Shown here piece by piece: positions 31,718-44,205 of a stretch of 64,000 nt of DNA. The notes beneath the pieces are model-generated. The model made no database searches. It was given only the letters and a program-made list of their open reading frames with translations, and was not told where the DNA came from. The stretch's first letter is position 1. Every line of letters starts with the position of its first letter. The translations under genes and the position numbers were made by a program. Source of the DNA: Acanthamoeba lenticulata (taxonomy: Eukaryota > Discosea > Longamoebia > Acanthamoebidae). The stretch is from positions 1-64,000 of the forward strand of contig NAVB01000087.1 in NCBI GenBank assembly GCA_002179805.1, read 5' to 3'.

Positions 31718-34700
31718 ATGGCACATCGTAAGGTCTACACACGTCGCGGGCGGGGTGGCTCAGCGCGCAGACAGGTCACATTGGCTGCGGGATTGTGTGA
31801 TTCGCGCTACCACATGGCCATCTCGAGTCAGCCCCCCATCGATGTGCCCGCTGCAGACACAGCAGCAAAAAGGCTTAAGATAGGAGGAGCCACAAAAAAT
31901 GCAGAAGAGGAAAGCAGCAACGCTGGGGCAGAGGAGAGCAGCAGTACAGCCGTCCAGCGTTCTGCTGCTTCCGACACGCGTCGCTCTTCTCCATCGCCCA
32001 CGGCTGCAGAGCCGGTCTCACCCTCTCGCAGCGCTGCAGCAAGCTCCACACCCATCTTTTCGTTGTTCGGCGCCGCGCAAAGAGAAGAGGAACGAAAGGT
32101 GGCGCGCGCGTTGGATCGAAGCAAGCGCCAACGACAAGAGGCAGCCGAGCACCGAAGCAACATGTACAAGAAGTCACGACTGGATTTTGAGCCGGCTGTG
32201 CGGCCTCGACTGCACGACACGACTTTAGATGACTTCTACGACCGCTGGGGAGCACACCACTACAACTTTGACGCCCATTACGCAAAGCTGGACCAGCTCG
32301 CGCAAGATGGCAACAAGCCGCGAAGCTCTGGAGGCGAAGGCTCTGGGTACATCAACCGCGTATGGAATCCCGTACCGAGCTCCTACACGCCTTCGCCCTT
32401 GTTTCGTCCAGCCTACAGGCGCGAAGGGTATGACACACAACTTGACGCTTTCATCTGGCTTCTTTGTCCTCTGTCTCGGGTGGCTGACTGGTGCTTGTCT
32501 GGTTTGCCGCTCACGAAGGTTGCAGAACCTGGGCAACACTTGCTACATGAACGCAGTGCTCCAGGCGCTACTCTCGCTAGAGACATTTGTGTCAGACCTC
32601 AACCGAGATGAGTTTATTCAAGCCCTTCCCTATACTTCATTCTATCAAGCTCTCTTGCAGGCATGTAGCGTTCTTCTTTTTCTTCTTGTCGTCGTCGTCT
32701 TCTTCTTCTTCTTGTGCAGCTTCTTCACAGCTCTACGTGGCAGATTGCCGTTGAGATGCGGCGGGAGAGGCACGGCATCATTAATCCTTGGCCAGTCAAA
32801 GAAGCCGTAGCCCGCATGGCCAAGCAGTTTTCAGACTGGACGCAACAGGTACGCCCCACCATGGTCAGTGTGTGGCATCCTAAGTTCGTGCAGTAATAGC
32901 GCGACTCGGGATGGCCAACAGGATGCTCACGAGTTCTTGGTGAGTTGCCTTGATCAACTCGAGGGCGAAATCGATAAACTCGAGGAGCAACCGCCAACAA
33001 ACGGCCAGGCCTCAACCTCCACTTCAACATCCTCGTCTTCTCCCTCACAGCGTGACGATCAATGTCCAGTGTTCCTCAACTTCGAGTCAGAGGTGGAGCA
33101 TACGTTCACCTGCCGCAACCCAGACTGTGGTAACGTCGCACGTAAAGTGGAGATCTTCCGCGACTTCTCGCTCGAGCTCATCGAGCCATCGGCTTCTCCT
33201 AGTGCTGCTGAGGCGTACGTTCCTTGCTTTTGTTCCTGCTGTGAGATCCATGTTTTCTTATGCGCTGTGCCGTGAAACAGGCGAAACAAGCCGTCGATTC
33301 AAGATCTGGTCAAGTTTTGGTTTCAAGGCGATGAAGTCGTGGAGATGCGATGCAGCAAGTGTGAAGAAGCTGGGGAAGCAGACGTTGGGCACAGGTGCTT
33401 CACTTACCTCCCTCTTCTATTACTCACGACGCGCGGAAGGAGCTCATCTTGGGGGGTCTTGTTCTCGCCGCACATAGTTTCTTGCGGCTTCCGCGCGTGC
33501 TCATCTTGCACCTCAAGCGGTTCAAGCCGCTGCCCTCCGACTTCTTCACCATCCGCAAGCTGCAAAATCTGATTCGCCTCAACAAGAAACTCGACTTGGG
33601 TGAGTCCGTCCTCTCCTCCGGTCATGTGGTCATGTTGATTTACCGCTCCTCTTTGTATTTGTGGCAGCCTTTTGTTGTGACCGGCGGACGTTCGATCCGC
33701 TTCCACCAGGATCTCTCAATCTTCCGTCGCACAATGCTGCCTTTATTCCCGTGCCTCGCTCAAGTCCAGCATCTTCATCATCGTTGTCGTCTTCATCTTC
33801 TTCTTCCTCCTCCTCGTCATCCTCATCTGTGTCGACGGGGAGCATCCGCGCCTCAGAATTTAAGGTGCCGGCGACCAAGAAGACGGTGGTCCCTCCACAG
33901 TCCTCCTTTCCAGTGGCCCCGGTGGATGCCCAGAGCAAGCGCCAGCGGGTGGCCAGTCCTCCTGCTGGCGAACAAGCCGAGGCCAAGGGTATGAGCGAAG
34001 AGGAGATGCTCGCGCGAGCGCTCCGAGATAGCGAAGCCAGCTTTGCCGAGGAAACCCGACGTGGGGAGCAGGCCGCGCAGGAGACCGACCGCGCACGCAA
34101 GGAACAAGAGGAATTGGAAATGGCGATTGCGCTCTCGTTGCAGCATGAGGGTCAAGTCGTGGAGGAGCCTGCCAGCGTGAAGCCTAGCCCTTTTATCATG
34201 GTAAGTGAGGTTCGTTCGCCTTTCCATCACTTTGATCAGCATTGGATTGTTCATTTCTTTGACCTCGTGCAGAGCAATGCCAAGGGAACTGCGGAACCAG
34301 ACACTCGCCCAAGTGAGTCGCCTCTTCGCGTATGTTTCCGCTATGTTCGGTGCCATTACAGTGACACGAGGAGGACGCTCATGGCTCTTTTGTTTGCTTG
34401 TGTAGAGTTCGCGTATCTTTGCGGATGACGAAGATCCCGATCAACAGGAGTGGCGCGAGCCACTTGAAAAGTGCAACCCGGTTTATCACTTGGTAAGTTC
34501 TCTCTTTGGGTATTAGTTGGCGCTTTTCAAGAGATCCTCATGAAGTATGTGCATGTGATGTGTACACGCAGCGGAGCATCGTGGTGCACTGGGGCACAGA
34601 GGCCAGCATGGGCCACTACACCGCGTTTGTACATAACCCAACGACGTCCCAGTGGAAGGAATTCAACGATGACAAAGTCTCTGATGTGCGTCTTTGCCTT

Positions 34701-35623
34701 GACGCTTCGAAGCCTGCGGCATAGGGCCAGGCTGACTTGAAGTCCTTGCATGTGCGTGTGTGCATCGACAGCTGAGCGAGGTCAAGGCGCTGGGCGAGCA
34801 GGCGGAGAAGAGCGGCTACCTCCTCTTCTACGTTCACGACTCTGTGCAGAATCGAGGGCAGAAGCAGCAGCAACCAACGCAGATCACCACCACCACCGCC
34901 ACCACCCGCTCTGGGCCGGAGATAGAGCGGCTCGGCCGTGGCACAACGCCAGAGAGGGCCAAGTCGAGCAGCGGCAGGAAGGAAACCTACGAGATGCGGA
35001 CCAGCAACCGAAGCCCCGACGAATGCGATGGACTGTTCAACGAGGAGCCCATCGGTGCAGTCACCAACAGCAAGGCCGACGGCAAGAAGGCGATGGTCAT
35101 CGCCGTGGATGACGGTGACGACGATGACGACGATGACGTGCTCGGACTCGACTACTTTGCGCAGCCAGCGGCGGCCAGCGCGCAGCCGAGAAGAACCACC
35201 ACCAGCGCAAGCACGACCATAAACGTCGACGACACTGACGGTGAACCAAGGAGGAAGACGCCCGCGGCGCTCAGCAAGCCGGAGCGAGAAAAGAGCCACA
35301 CGAACAGGCCTGACGAGGAAGAGGATAGCAACGCGACCCAAAAGGAAGAGGAGGAGGGGCCCAACAGTGGTGAAGTTGATGAGGATGAAGCCAACCTCAA
35401 GCGTGCCATCGCGTTGTCACTGGCCGAGCACGCGACGGTCAACTCACAAGGCGTGGATCAGGCGCGCTCGATCCAGGCGCAGCAGAACTACGTGGTTCTG
35501 CAAGACGACGCTCAAGCCGACGATACGGAACAACAACACCTCGCAAAAGAAGAAGAAGACGTTCTGCTCGACGACAAGCGACGACGGCGACGTAGACAAC
35601 GCGGGGACTCAGCGTCTGGCTGA
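31718..35623 (+). CDS. Ubiquitin-specific protease, USP37-like, with UIMs
   Basis: A cysteine deubiquitinase of the USP (C19) family. The 250-residue N-terminal region is basic and Ser-rich. The Cys box is LQNLGNTCYMNAVLQAL; TQQDAHEFLVSCLDQLE follows; the zinc-ribbon cysteines are FTCRNPDCGN and MRCSKCEEAG; and LPRVLILHLKRF continues the catalytic core. The His box is ASMGHYTAFVHNPTTSQWKE with FNDDKVSDVS and GYLLFYVHD. Between the core halves lie two ubiquitin-interacting motifs (SEEEMLARALRDSEASF and ELEMAIALSLQHEG), and a third follows the core (ANLKRAIALSLAEHA). This arrangement of UIMs inserted in the USP core is that of USP37/USP26. Poly-Ser at 33765-33830 is a linker. About ten exons. 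Confidence 0.9.
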
Positions 35624-36099
35624 AGCACACGCACGCGTTGACGTGTGCTACCCCCCTCTTCTTTCTCTCGGCTCTTCGTCAGCCAATGATCGGGCGCGAG
35701 CTGTCGCGATGCGTGGACCGTTAGCGCAGGTCCCCCACAGTGGGGTGGTTTTGCGGGATATACGAAGAGCGTCAGCTGGTCGCCAGTTCCGCGTTGACTG
35801 CACATTGGCTCTGGGCCCGGTGCGCTCATTGGGTGGACGAAATAAAAAGTAACGCTGCCGGGGAAAAACAGGGCATGTCCGCACGTTTCTCCCCAATATC
35901 TGATGAGACGGTTGGGGAGGCGGCAAGGGCGTGCCGGTGTCGAGCGCAGGAAGCGCACGGTTGGTGTGCTGCCCAGCCGCGGGGCCGCGCTGGCGGTCTC
36001 TTCTGCTTTCCTCTTCTCGTTCTCCTCGCGCTTTTCGGCCGCGCCTCCCGCCCAAGACCTCCCTCCTTCTTCTTTTGCGGCTGGCCTCCTTCTAGAAGG
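35624..36099. other. Intergenic region between USP and Gln/His-rich genes
   Basis: About 476 bp. A long open frame on the minus strand (35512-36261) gives only composition-driven sequence with no known domain. The region should carry the promoter and 5' UTR of the gene that starts at 36100. Confidence 0.4.
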
Positions 36100-39000
36100 A
36101 TGGAGAGCGGAGGTGGTGGTGGTGGTCGGGAGAGTGCCGACTCGGGAGGCCGACCTAGCCTTGGCCGCCCCGCCGGCCAGAAGTCGCCAGGTTTGTGTGC
36201 CACACATGACCCCTGCCACTTTTGATGCCTCTCTCTTCCTCATCTCATCTTCGCCTTTCATCTCGAGTGCCGATTTTGCGTTGTCGTTGTTGATTTATTT
36301 ACTCTTCTTATGATGGTGTGACCGCAGTTTTTGCGATCCTTGTACTCACGTTTTGGCTCTTGTTGTTGGTTGGCCCCTGTTGTTGTTTGGTGGTTGGCTG
36401 CGCCCCAGGCGGAGATAGCAGCAGCAGCGGCGGAGGCACAGTGCTGCATGGCCCCTCGGTGGTGCACCGCGGCCTCGTCGTCCTTCCTGGCTCGTCTCCG
36501 CCACTGCCCTCGTCGTCGCTCTCGCCCCCTCTTCACGCCTCTCGTGGACATCTCCCGTCTCCGCCACCTCTACCTCATCACATCCAGCAACAAAAACAAC
36601 ACCAGCAGCAGCGCGAGCATGCGATGCATCAACAGCAACAACAACACCAGCACCAGCAGCATCTGTTGGGAAGCTACTCTCATCCTTCCGCTTCTCTTCC
36701 GCCCCGCCATCCTCATCACATCCACCCTCACCCGGCGTTCGGCGTGAGCCTGCACGAGACCTCTACGATCGTCCCCACGCTTGTGCACCACGCCGAGCCG
36801 GAGCCCCTCGACGTACGTCGCCCCCCTCCCCTTCGCGAGAGACAGTGCCCCGCACGTATGTTGCACAAGGCCTTTATGAGGGACCCAGGAGGAAGAACTT
36901 TTTTATTTTGTTGTTGTTGTGGTTGTTCCTGGTCCTGGTGTCTTCTTCTTGTTTTTGTTCACAACTTGCGGTCCTCTGAACCGTGTAAAACGTCATCTTT
37001 GCTCACCACCAATTTGAATGGACAGGACCCGCTCACCTCGTCCGGTCCGGTACAGTTGCACGAGGGGCTCACTGACTCGCACCAAGTGCATCTTCTTCTC
37101 CTTCTTCTGCTTCATCTTCTTCTGCTATCTCCTGCTTTTCTCTCGAACATTCGAGCGCGCTTTTGGAAAAACTCATCAAACGCATTGTTGTTGTTGTTGG
37201 CTTGTTGTTGTTGTGCAGATGTTGTCTCTCCTTCGCCAGGACGCTTCTCCTCAGACCCACTACTACCCCACGTACGTGTATGTGTCTGTGTACGCGTGCG
37301 CTGCCTGTTCCCTTTCGTTGAGTCGGTCTGTCCTCTGAAACTCCTGAGCACCGAGCAATGGTCACCCTGCAACATCGTTCGCGGTGACCGGTGATTGGCC
37401 CAATCTGCCCATTTTTTAATGCCACCTGTTTTCGGGGTTTTTCGGCTCCCGATCTGCTGCCAGGCAGCCCATTTGGAGATCTGAGTCTCAGTCTTTGGTC
37501 TTCTTCTGCGTTGTGAATGTGTGTTTGTGTTTCCCTTGGCAGGCTCGGCGCCGCGACTGCTGCGCCCCACCATGGCGGGACCTACCAGCCCACCTACGGC
37601 CATCACTACCCGCTTCACCCGCCACCTCCTCTTCCGCACATGTCTCAGCAACATCACCACCAACAACATCATCAACACCAACAACAACAACAACACCAAC
37701 AGCACCGGCAGCAGCACCATCATCTGCAGCAGCATCAGCCCCCCTTTTATGCGCCGCACCATCAACAACTCCACCAACAGCACCAGCACCAGCACTACTA
37801 TCATCACCCACCAGCACCACCACCACCACCACAGCCATCACAAGGACAAGTAGGACAAGGACAAGGAGGAGAGGAGCGCCCGCATCAGATGGTCTCGCCG
37901 GGACCGATGTCGTACTCGCGGGAGTACCCGCTGGCCGCCTCCGTCCCTCTCGGCGACGACGGCGAGGACGAGGAAACGCCTGCAGCCGCCGGTAAGCGAC
38001 GAATCTCATTCGCGTAAAGCCAATAATTATTATTCTGTTTGTTATTTTCATTTTGGTTTATAATCATCACTCTTTTTATTTTTAATCGCTATTAAGGTTA
38101 CATTTATTAGAATTAATTGTGTTACCTTTTATATACTTTGTTGCCACGCGAGCAGGCCAGAGGAGCAGCCAGCAGGGAGCAGGCGAGCAGCATGCCGGCG
38201 AGCAGCCAGACAGCGGCGCGGCGCAGTTCATTTCGTTGCGCGAGCGCGAAGAGATCGCGCAGTGGGCTTACAAGACCTGGTTCAGGCACGAGCCTGCCCC
38301 ACTTCTTGGCCACTTGTGGTCCATGCAATAGAATACCTCTGGTGTGCATATGCGCTGATTGATGTCATCGTCGTTGCCCATGTGGTCAAACACGCACGCA
38401 GGATCAAGCCGGGCCACAAGGAGGTGAAGGACCGGTGGTGGGCGCTCTACTATCGGAAGCTCCAGCCGCAGTACCACTTGCGGGACAACTACCTCGGCCG
38501 CAAGATCAACCAATGGATCGAGGAGGACCTCAAGCCTCTCAAGGAGGCTCATCCCGACCAGTTTGCGCAAAAGGCCCAAGGCCGCCCGGGCCGCAAACCC
38601 AAGATCCGCACCCATCCCGATGGTTTCGATAATCCCCTTCTCTCTCTCTCTCTCTCTCTTTTTTTTGTTTTAATTAATTCATCATTATAATTATTTGATA
38701 ACTATTTGATTTGATTTATTATTTATTTATTATTATTATGAAACAAAAGTTTAAAAAATGATAAAACACACATAGGGACGCCGATGAAACGGCGGAAACC
38801 AAACAGCAGCAAGGAGGGGACGCTGCCCGCCTACGCCAATGTGGAGATGGTCCACCCCAAGTCGTTGGAAGATGCAGGTGCGTGCCCTCCCTCTGCTCTT
38901 TCCTCCTTCGATCGCCGTCGCCGATCATCGACTTCAACTACTGACTGGTGGATGGTCGGTCGATTCTTCATCCCCCAAAACCCAAACATTCCAACAGGAA

Positions 39001-40005
39001 CGGAAGTGCCGCCGTTCGTGCAGAAGTTGGCCTCGTGTTGTGTGGACGGGAGCGTCGAATGGAACGCCAAACAGCTCGATGAGGACATGGCCTGGTTCAA
39101 GAAGAACCGCTCGATCATCATGGAGAACATTCCCAGTCTCACCAAGGGAGGCACCAAACGCAAGGTCTGCCACTACCACGACCACACCCAGGGACGACTG
39201 CTACGAGGAGGCTCACATGGACGTCAATGATGGGTGGGTGGGTGGTGTTGCGATGATCGATCGATCAACAGGAGGTGGTCAGCGGACCAGTCGGGACAAA
39301 GCGACCGCGAACGGCTGCGGCCACAGACTCACCAGGCGGAGGTGGAGGAGAGGTCCTCAGTTTGGCTGACGGGCTCGAGCTGCACTGCGATGTCGCCTGG
39401 ATTCGCGCCGGTTCGCCTCTCCTTTTTTCTTATGATTTTTTTTTGTCTTGTCTTGTCTTGTCTTGTCTTGTTGTGTAGAACCCACGTGTTGACATTGGCG
39501 GACCAGACGTGCATCGAACAGCAAGGGCGTACGTCATCCAGGTCGATATGCCGGGGGTCCAGCCCGCCATCCAAACGAACGGGAACAAGCTCGTTATCCA
39601 GGTTTGCCTATCATCATGTGGCTCACCCACGTGCCCTTGTGGTCATAATTCATCACGAATAACAATTTACCGATTGCTCAGGGTGAGCGCAAAAATGGCC
39701 CGCCGATGGAGCATCCCGGTGATAAGCTGGTGGCGCAGCGACCAGAAGGGCCCTTCCTGCTTGAGGTGGCCCTTCCACCCAGCGCGGACATTGCTCAACA
39801 GGTCCCTCGCTTTCTCTTGTGGACCGACCTTTCTGTTTTCATCCCGTCTGACCGCTTGCTTGTTGTGATCACTCGTGTGCGGTTTGCGCAGACGTCGGAG
39901 TACAGCCAGGGCGTGCTGACCATCCAAGTGCCACTCAAGGCTTTGTCGCAGTGGCACACCCTCCCCATCCCGCACCTCAGCAGCCCTGATCAATCCACGC
40001 CATGA
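36100..40005 (+). CDS. Gln/His-rich protein with C-terminal alpha-crystallin (HSP20) domain
   Basis: A long multi-exon gene. From the ATG at 36100 (MESGGGGGGRESADSGG) come low-complexity exons rich in Pro, Gln and His (36410-36800 and 37545-37990). A conserved-looking charged segment follows: LREREEIAQWAYKTWFR, then PGHKEVKDRWWALYYRKLQP and RDNYLGRKINQWIEEDLKPL. Basic motifs (GRPGRKPK, TPMKRRKP) suggest nuclear entry. The last exons encode an alpha-crystallin-type sandwich: RAYVIQVDMPGVQPAIQTNG, KLVIQGERK, GPFLLEVALPPSADI, and YSQGVLTIQVPLKAL. Small heat-shock domains are normally in proteins of 150-250 residues, so the fusion is odd. The HSP20 call rests on the pattern of the YVIQVDMPGV and GVLTIQVP strands. 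Exon borders in 36800-37550 are uncertain. No function is assigned. Confidence 0.65.
39447..39471 (+). repeat. (TCTTG)5 microsatellite in intron
   Basis: Five tandem TCTTG units near the 3' end of an intron in the HSP20-domain gene. Pyrimidine-rich, so it may form part of the acceptor tract. Confidence 0.8.
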
Positions 40006-40747
40006 GGGCCTCTTCCGCTCTCTTGCCAGTAACCCGTGGCCTGCCCGTCCAGACCTCCCACCATATTGCCATTTTTTCTTTCATATTATTCATTCTATCG
40101 CAGAAAAAGAAAAACTCAAAAGTTGCAGCGCAGAGTTGGGGCGAGCAAAGGGCTTCATGTTGGGTGCACGCAGCACTAACCGCGCTAGAGTGGAGCGGAT
40201 TCTACAACACGTCTGTCTCCGCAGTTTCCTCCTCTTCTCAATTCCTTCGCGCTCTCGTCCTCGTGCTGGCCACGTCCTTGTTGTCGTCGCCGCCGATCTC
40301 GCCGCTCGGTCAGGCTCCTGGTTTTTTGCTTTTCTCATTTTTTTGTTGTTTGTTATTCGTCGTGTTCTCACGCAGAGGGCTTCTCGTTTAAGAATCCGTC
40401 TGGCGAGAGTTGTCGCCCGAATGGCCATGTAGGTGTCAGACAGCAGCCTGCTGGTGTTGGTTGCTGTTGAAATCGTGCCCTTCCCCCACGCGTTCTACCC
40501 GTCATCATCCATCCTCTCCAATCGCCGGGGTCGATCGGTGGGATGCCTGAAATGCTTGAGTCGAATAAATGAAATGCCCTCTCTCCTCCTCCCGGCTCCT
40601 CTCTCTCTCTTTTTTCTATCCGTCCCCTTCCATGTGTTACGTTGGTTGGTTTTTCCTCTCCGCTCCTCGGTGCACCGCCGCCGCCCGCCCGCTGTGGTCT
40701 GGGTGAGAGCGGCTCGCGGCCCAAGTAGGTGAAGAGTTGCGTAGTCT
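40006..40747. other. Convergent 3' region between HSP20-domain gene and LARP4
   Basis: About 740 bp between two convergent stops. It has T-rich and CT-rich stretches and only composition-driven open frames on both strands. It most likely holds two 3' UTRs. A possible splice acceptor near 40377 on the plus strand leads to about 25 open codons, too little to support a gene. Confidence 0.4.
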
Positions 40748-43588
40748 CTACGCGGAAGCGCTTTCCTTCTCCTCCTTCTTGCTGCCGCCGGAATCCTTCT
40801 CGTCCTTCTTGCTGCTGCTAGGCTGGGCCTGAGGCGCGGCCTGGGGCGCGGCCTCCTCGCTCTTCTTCTCGGCCTCCTTCTTCTGCTGGGGCGCCGGCGG
40901 CTGCTTGCTCGCCGCCTTAGCCGCCAGTTGGGCGTAGGTGGGCGTAGATGGGCCCGACGCAGGCGTTGGGGAGGGACCAGCCGCTGGGGCAGTTGCCGGA
41001 GAGGCAGCAGCAGCCGCGACGGGCGCCACAGGGCTGGGGCTCGCGGCAGCGGCGGGAGAAGAAGACGGCGTCGTCGAGGTGGTTGTAGTAGAGGTGGAGG
41101 TAGCGGCGGTCGTCGGCTGCTGCGTCTGGCTAGCGGGCGTCTCCTCGGGCCTCTTCCTCTGCTGTGGTGCGGCGCCCTTCCTGGAGTTGGGCGGGGACGG
41201 CGTCCTCTTGCCCTGCGCGCTGTTGGCGTGCCCCTGCGGCTTGCCGTCCTTGGCAGCTGCTCCTTCCCTCTTGGGCTGGGCCGCTCCAGGCTTGGCCTTG
41301 GTCTGCGGTCTCTTGGGCGCGGGCAAGGGCGCAGGCGTCGGCAGCGACTGCACATCGAGAACAAAAAATAAAAAAAGTTTATCAAATTGTTTTCTTTTCA
41401 AAAAAACATTTTTTCTTTTCAAACAAAAAAAGTATTTTAAAGTGTTCGCCGTACCTTGTGCGTGGCTACCAGGCTGGCCAGCGTGGGCTGAGCTGGTGTG
41501 GGCGCTGTGGAAGTTGAAGCCGGCTTGGACTCCGTGGCCTCGGATTTGGTGACGCTCTCCTCCTGGGCCGGCCTGAGTGTGGATTTCATCATTTGTTTGG
41601 TTGGTTAGAAATATTAAAAATTAGAAAAACATTAAAGCAAGCAGGGAAGGAATGGACATACTGGAAACGGTCAAGGTTCGATTCAGGAGAAACGACCACT
41701 TGCGCGTTGGGCTCAGAAAGAGTTGCCAGACAGTCACTGGGGAAGGAGGCCGGCTGCTTGGTCGGTACTGGCGTCGAGGTGACGATATCAATCAGTTGCC
41801 GCTTTGTGAACTTGGTAAAATCTGGTAGGGGTAGGAGAGAATCAGCACCTACATAAAGAGATAAAAATGAAATAAACAAAAAGCTCACACCTTTGGTGTA
41901 ACCCGTGTGTTTGGGTTGAGACTGGGACTGAGAGGACAGAGGTGGAAAGTGGACGTTGCTGAACTGCAGCGGTTGTTGTTCTTCTGCACGATCGGAGGTC
42001 ATAAAAAGGACTGATTAACAAATGAATTATAATAATAATAATAATAAGAAAAAAAATCCAAGGGACGAGGGATGTACTGGGGCTACTTGGGTTGGCCGAG
42101 TTGTTGGTGGCAGTGGTGGTTGTGCTGGGAGCAGAGCCTTCCTGCTTCCTGGTATTGGTGCGTGTGCCCGGCTGCCTTCGCGGCTTGCGCTCACCGTCAG
42201 CCGCAGGCTGCTGGGGGGACCCTCTGGTGTTGGCGTGCGGCGCCGGAGGAGAAGTGACGCCGGGAGTGGCGAGCGCAGGGCTGCCTCCCGGTGCCATGGG
42301 GTGCGACCCTGAAAGCCAGCGAAGAGGCAAGGTCAGGGGAAAAGTCTGTAAAGAAAAAGCGACACCAGACATGGTACCGTTGCTATATCTGGTGTTGTTT
42401 GTGGTGTTGCTGGTGTTGTTCCTATACTCCTTCCGGGGCCCAGAGGAACTACCAGGCTGTCTGCCTCCGCCGCGTGTTCGCCGTTGGTCCTGGTGCTCAG
42501 CTTTAAAGGAGGAAGACCGCGCACGGAACCATATAAGAAACGACAAAGTGCATTGGGTGCAGTGTAAAGGCAGAGGGGACGAGAAGAGGCTCAATCGGGG
42601 AGGAACAATACCCTGTGCGTGCTGGCCGTACTGGGGGTAATAAGGGTAGCCCGCATACTGGCCCGCGCTCACCTTCATGCCGAGGTCGGCAGGCGGAGCA
42701 GGAGCGTGGTAGGTGCTACACAATCACCAAGAACAAAGAATGAGTGCCAAGGATAGAGCGAGCCCTCAAGGAGAAGACATACAAGCTTCGCAACAGGTTC
42801 TCTGACTTGATGCGAGCCTTGACGGGAGCGTCCCGAAACGTTCGTCCTCGAACGAAATCAAGCGCCTTAAGTGCATCTTCCTCCGAATTGAAGGTCACAA
42901 ACCAGCAATCTCCGATGTCAGGGCGAATTCCCGTTGTGGCGGGGCAATTATCGCCCTGAAAGATGCTTTGCACCTCCTGCAGAAGCGAGGGGTTACGAAC
43001 CGCACGTCAATTTGCGTCGTGCAGCGAATTTGGCGCGGTAGACAATGCGAATATTGCGCCGGCGAGCCGAAGCGAAAAGGCAAGTAGCACAGACATACCT
43101 CCACCTTCGTGGACGAAGGAATATCTCGCAGAATGAGGGTGTTGCGCTGGATTTTGAAATTGGGCTTGACCATGGTTCCGTTCTCATTGACCACAAGTTG
43201 AGTTGATTTCCTCAGGGTCTTGACAAGGACTTCAAGGTCCACCTTGAACGTGGTGAGTGTCGCCACAGTCGTAATGGGAAAGTACATGTCGGAGTTCATT
43301 TGCGAGACGAGGTAGGGATCAGTGGAGAGGTAATCTCGTGAGAGATAGTACTCCACCTGGCGCCTGATCTCCTCCTCAAGCGCTTCCCCCTCTAAAATCG
43401 CCAGAAGATCATGGAAATCAGTAATAACAGTAAAAATGTAAGGACACACGCAGGGCCGACGAACCCAAGGCGGGCCCAAGCACCGAGTCGTCTCCCCCCA
43501 AAATGCCAGCAGCAGCTGCATCTGCAGCGGCACTCTCGACCTCGGGTGTAGCGAGTAGTGGCGCCTCCGAACCCTCAATTGAACTCAT
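40748..43588 (-). CDS. LARP4: La-related protein, LARP4 type
   Basis: LARP4 proteins bind poly(A) and PABP and stabilise mRNAs. The start ATG at 43588 gives MSSIEGSEAPLLATPEVES. The La motif follows: EIRRQVEYYLSRDYLSTDPY, LVSQMNSDMYFPITTVATLT, and RKSTQLVVNENGTMVKPNFK. It leads straight into an RRM: TLILRDIPSSTK, VQSIFQGDNCP, GDCWFVTFNSEEDALKALDF and RDAPVKARIKSE. The order La motif-RRM with the LVSQMNSD block matches LARP4/5 rather than La or LARP1. The C-terminal half is Pro/Ala/Ser/Thr-rich with basic patches and stops at 40748 after KEEKESASA. About nine exons. No clear PAM2 motif was seen. Confidence 0.88.
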
Positions 43589-43739
43589 TCTGCAAAATGG
43601 AGCGCAATTAGTGAGCACATGAGAGCGAGTGTGGCAAGTGTGCGCGCAACGACAAGATTGGGTGGCAGCAGAAGGGAAGATCGGAAGGCATGCGCAAATT
43701 GCGATTACCCGCGTGCACAGGTACCTGACGATTTAAAAG

Positions 43740-43973
43740 ATGAGCAAAGGTAGTGGCCGAAGAAGCGAAGCAAAATCGACGAACGTCGTCGATCGAATCA
43801 ATGAAATCGATTGGGATCAGCACCCGAGGTCCTCCTCGCCAAGAAAGGCCAAAACACCGAGAAAAAAACGAGGCCTCGCTGCGTGCGCTTTAGGCCCGTT
43901 CAAGGAATTTCGCAGCAACACCGACAAGCCACGTCAGCAATACCGCGCATTCAAGAGGGCAAAAGTGCCATGA
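43740..43973 (+). CDS. Small basic orphan ORF
   Basis: A 77-codon frame from ATG (MSKGSGRRSEAKSTNVVDRI) that is rich in Arg, Lys and Ser with RKAKTPRKKRG near its middle. It sits alone in the 617-bp gap between the divergent LARP4 and RhoGEF genes. No homologue is recognised. It could be a small gene, the first exon of a longer transcript, or chance. Confidence 0.25.
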   Translation: MSKGSGRRSEAKSTNVVDRINEIDWDQHPRSSSPRKAKTPRKKRGLAACALGPFKEFRSNTDKPRQQYRAFKRAKVP

Positions 43974-44205
43974 CCGAAAAGGTAGTTTCTGCATTATTTA
44001 GGAAAGCTATCTGCCAACTTAAAGCGATGCGTCGTGAGTGACGACAACCTGGCTGCTGACGTCAGTCATCGATCGTTCTCAGCCGCTTTTGGGCCAGACA
44101 ACAAGAACTTCTCTGGCCGCTCGACTTAGGTTGATCCCATAGCGGTAAGGTGTTGAACACGAAGCTGTGGGACTGCTCTTGACCGAGAAGATAGGCGGCA
44201 CGGAG

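Noticed and set aside
35512..36261. Long open frame on the minus strand, 249 codons
   Set aside because: Its start lies in the 5' region of the HSP20-domain gene and its 3' part overlaps the USP coding exon; composition is GC-driven Arg/Pro/Ser with no domain.
38641..38660. CT microsatellites (also at 26371 and 48697) as mobile-element traces
   Set aside because: They are simple repeats, at least two of them near splice sites; no terminal repeats or transposase sequences were found in the window.
40377..40470. Possible short plus-strand exon after a CAG acceptor
   Set aside because: Only about 25 codons with no partner exon upstream; it lies in the expected 3' UTR zone.
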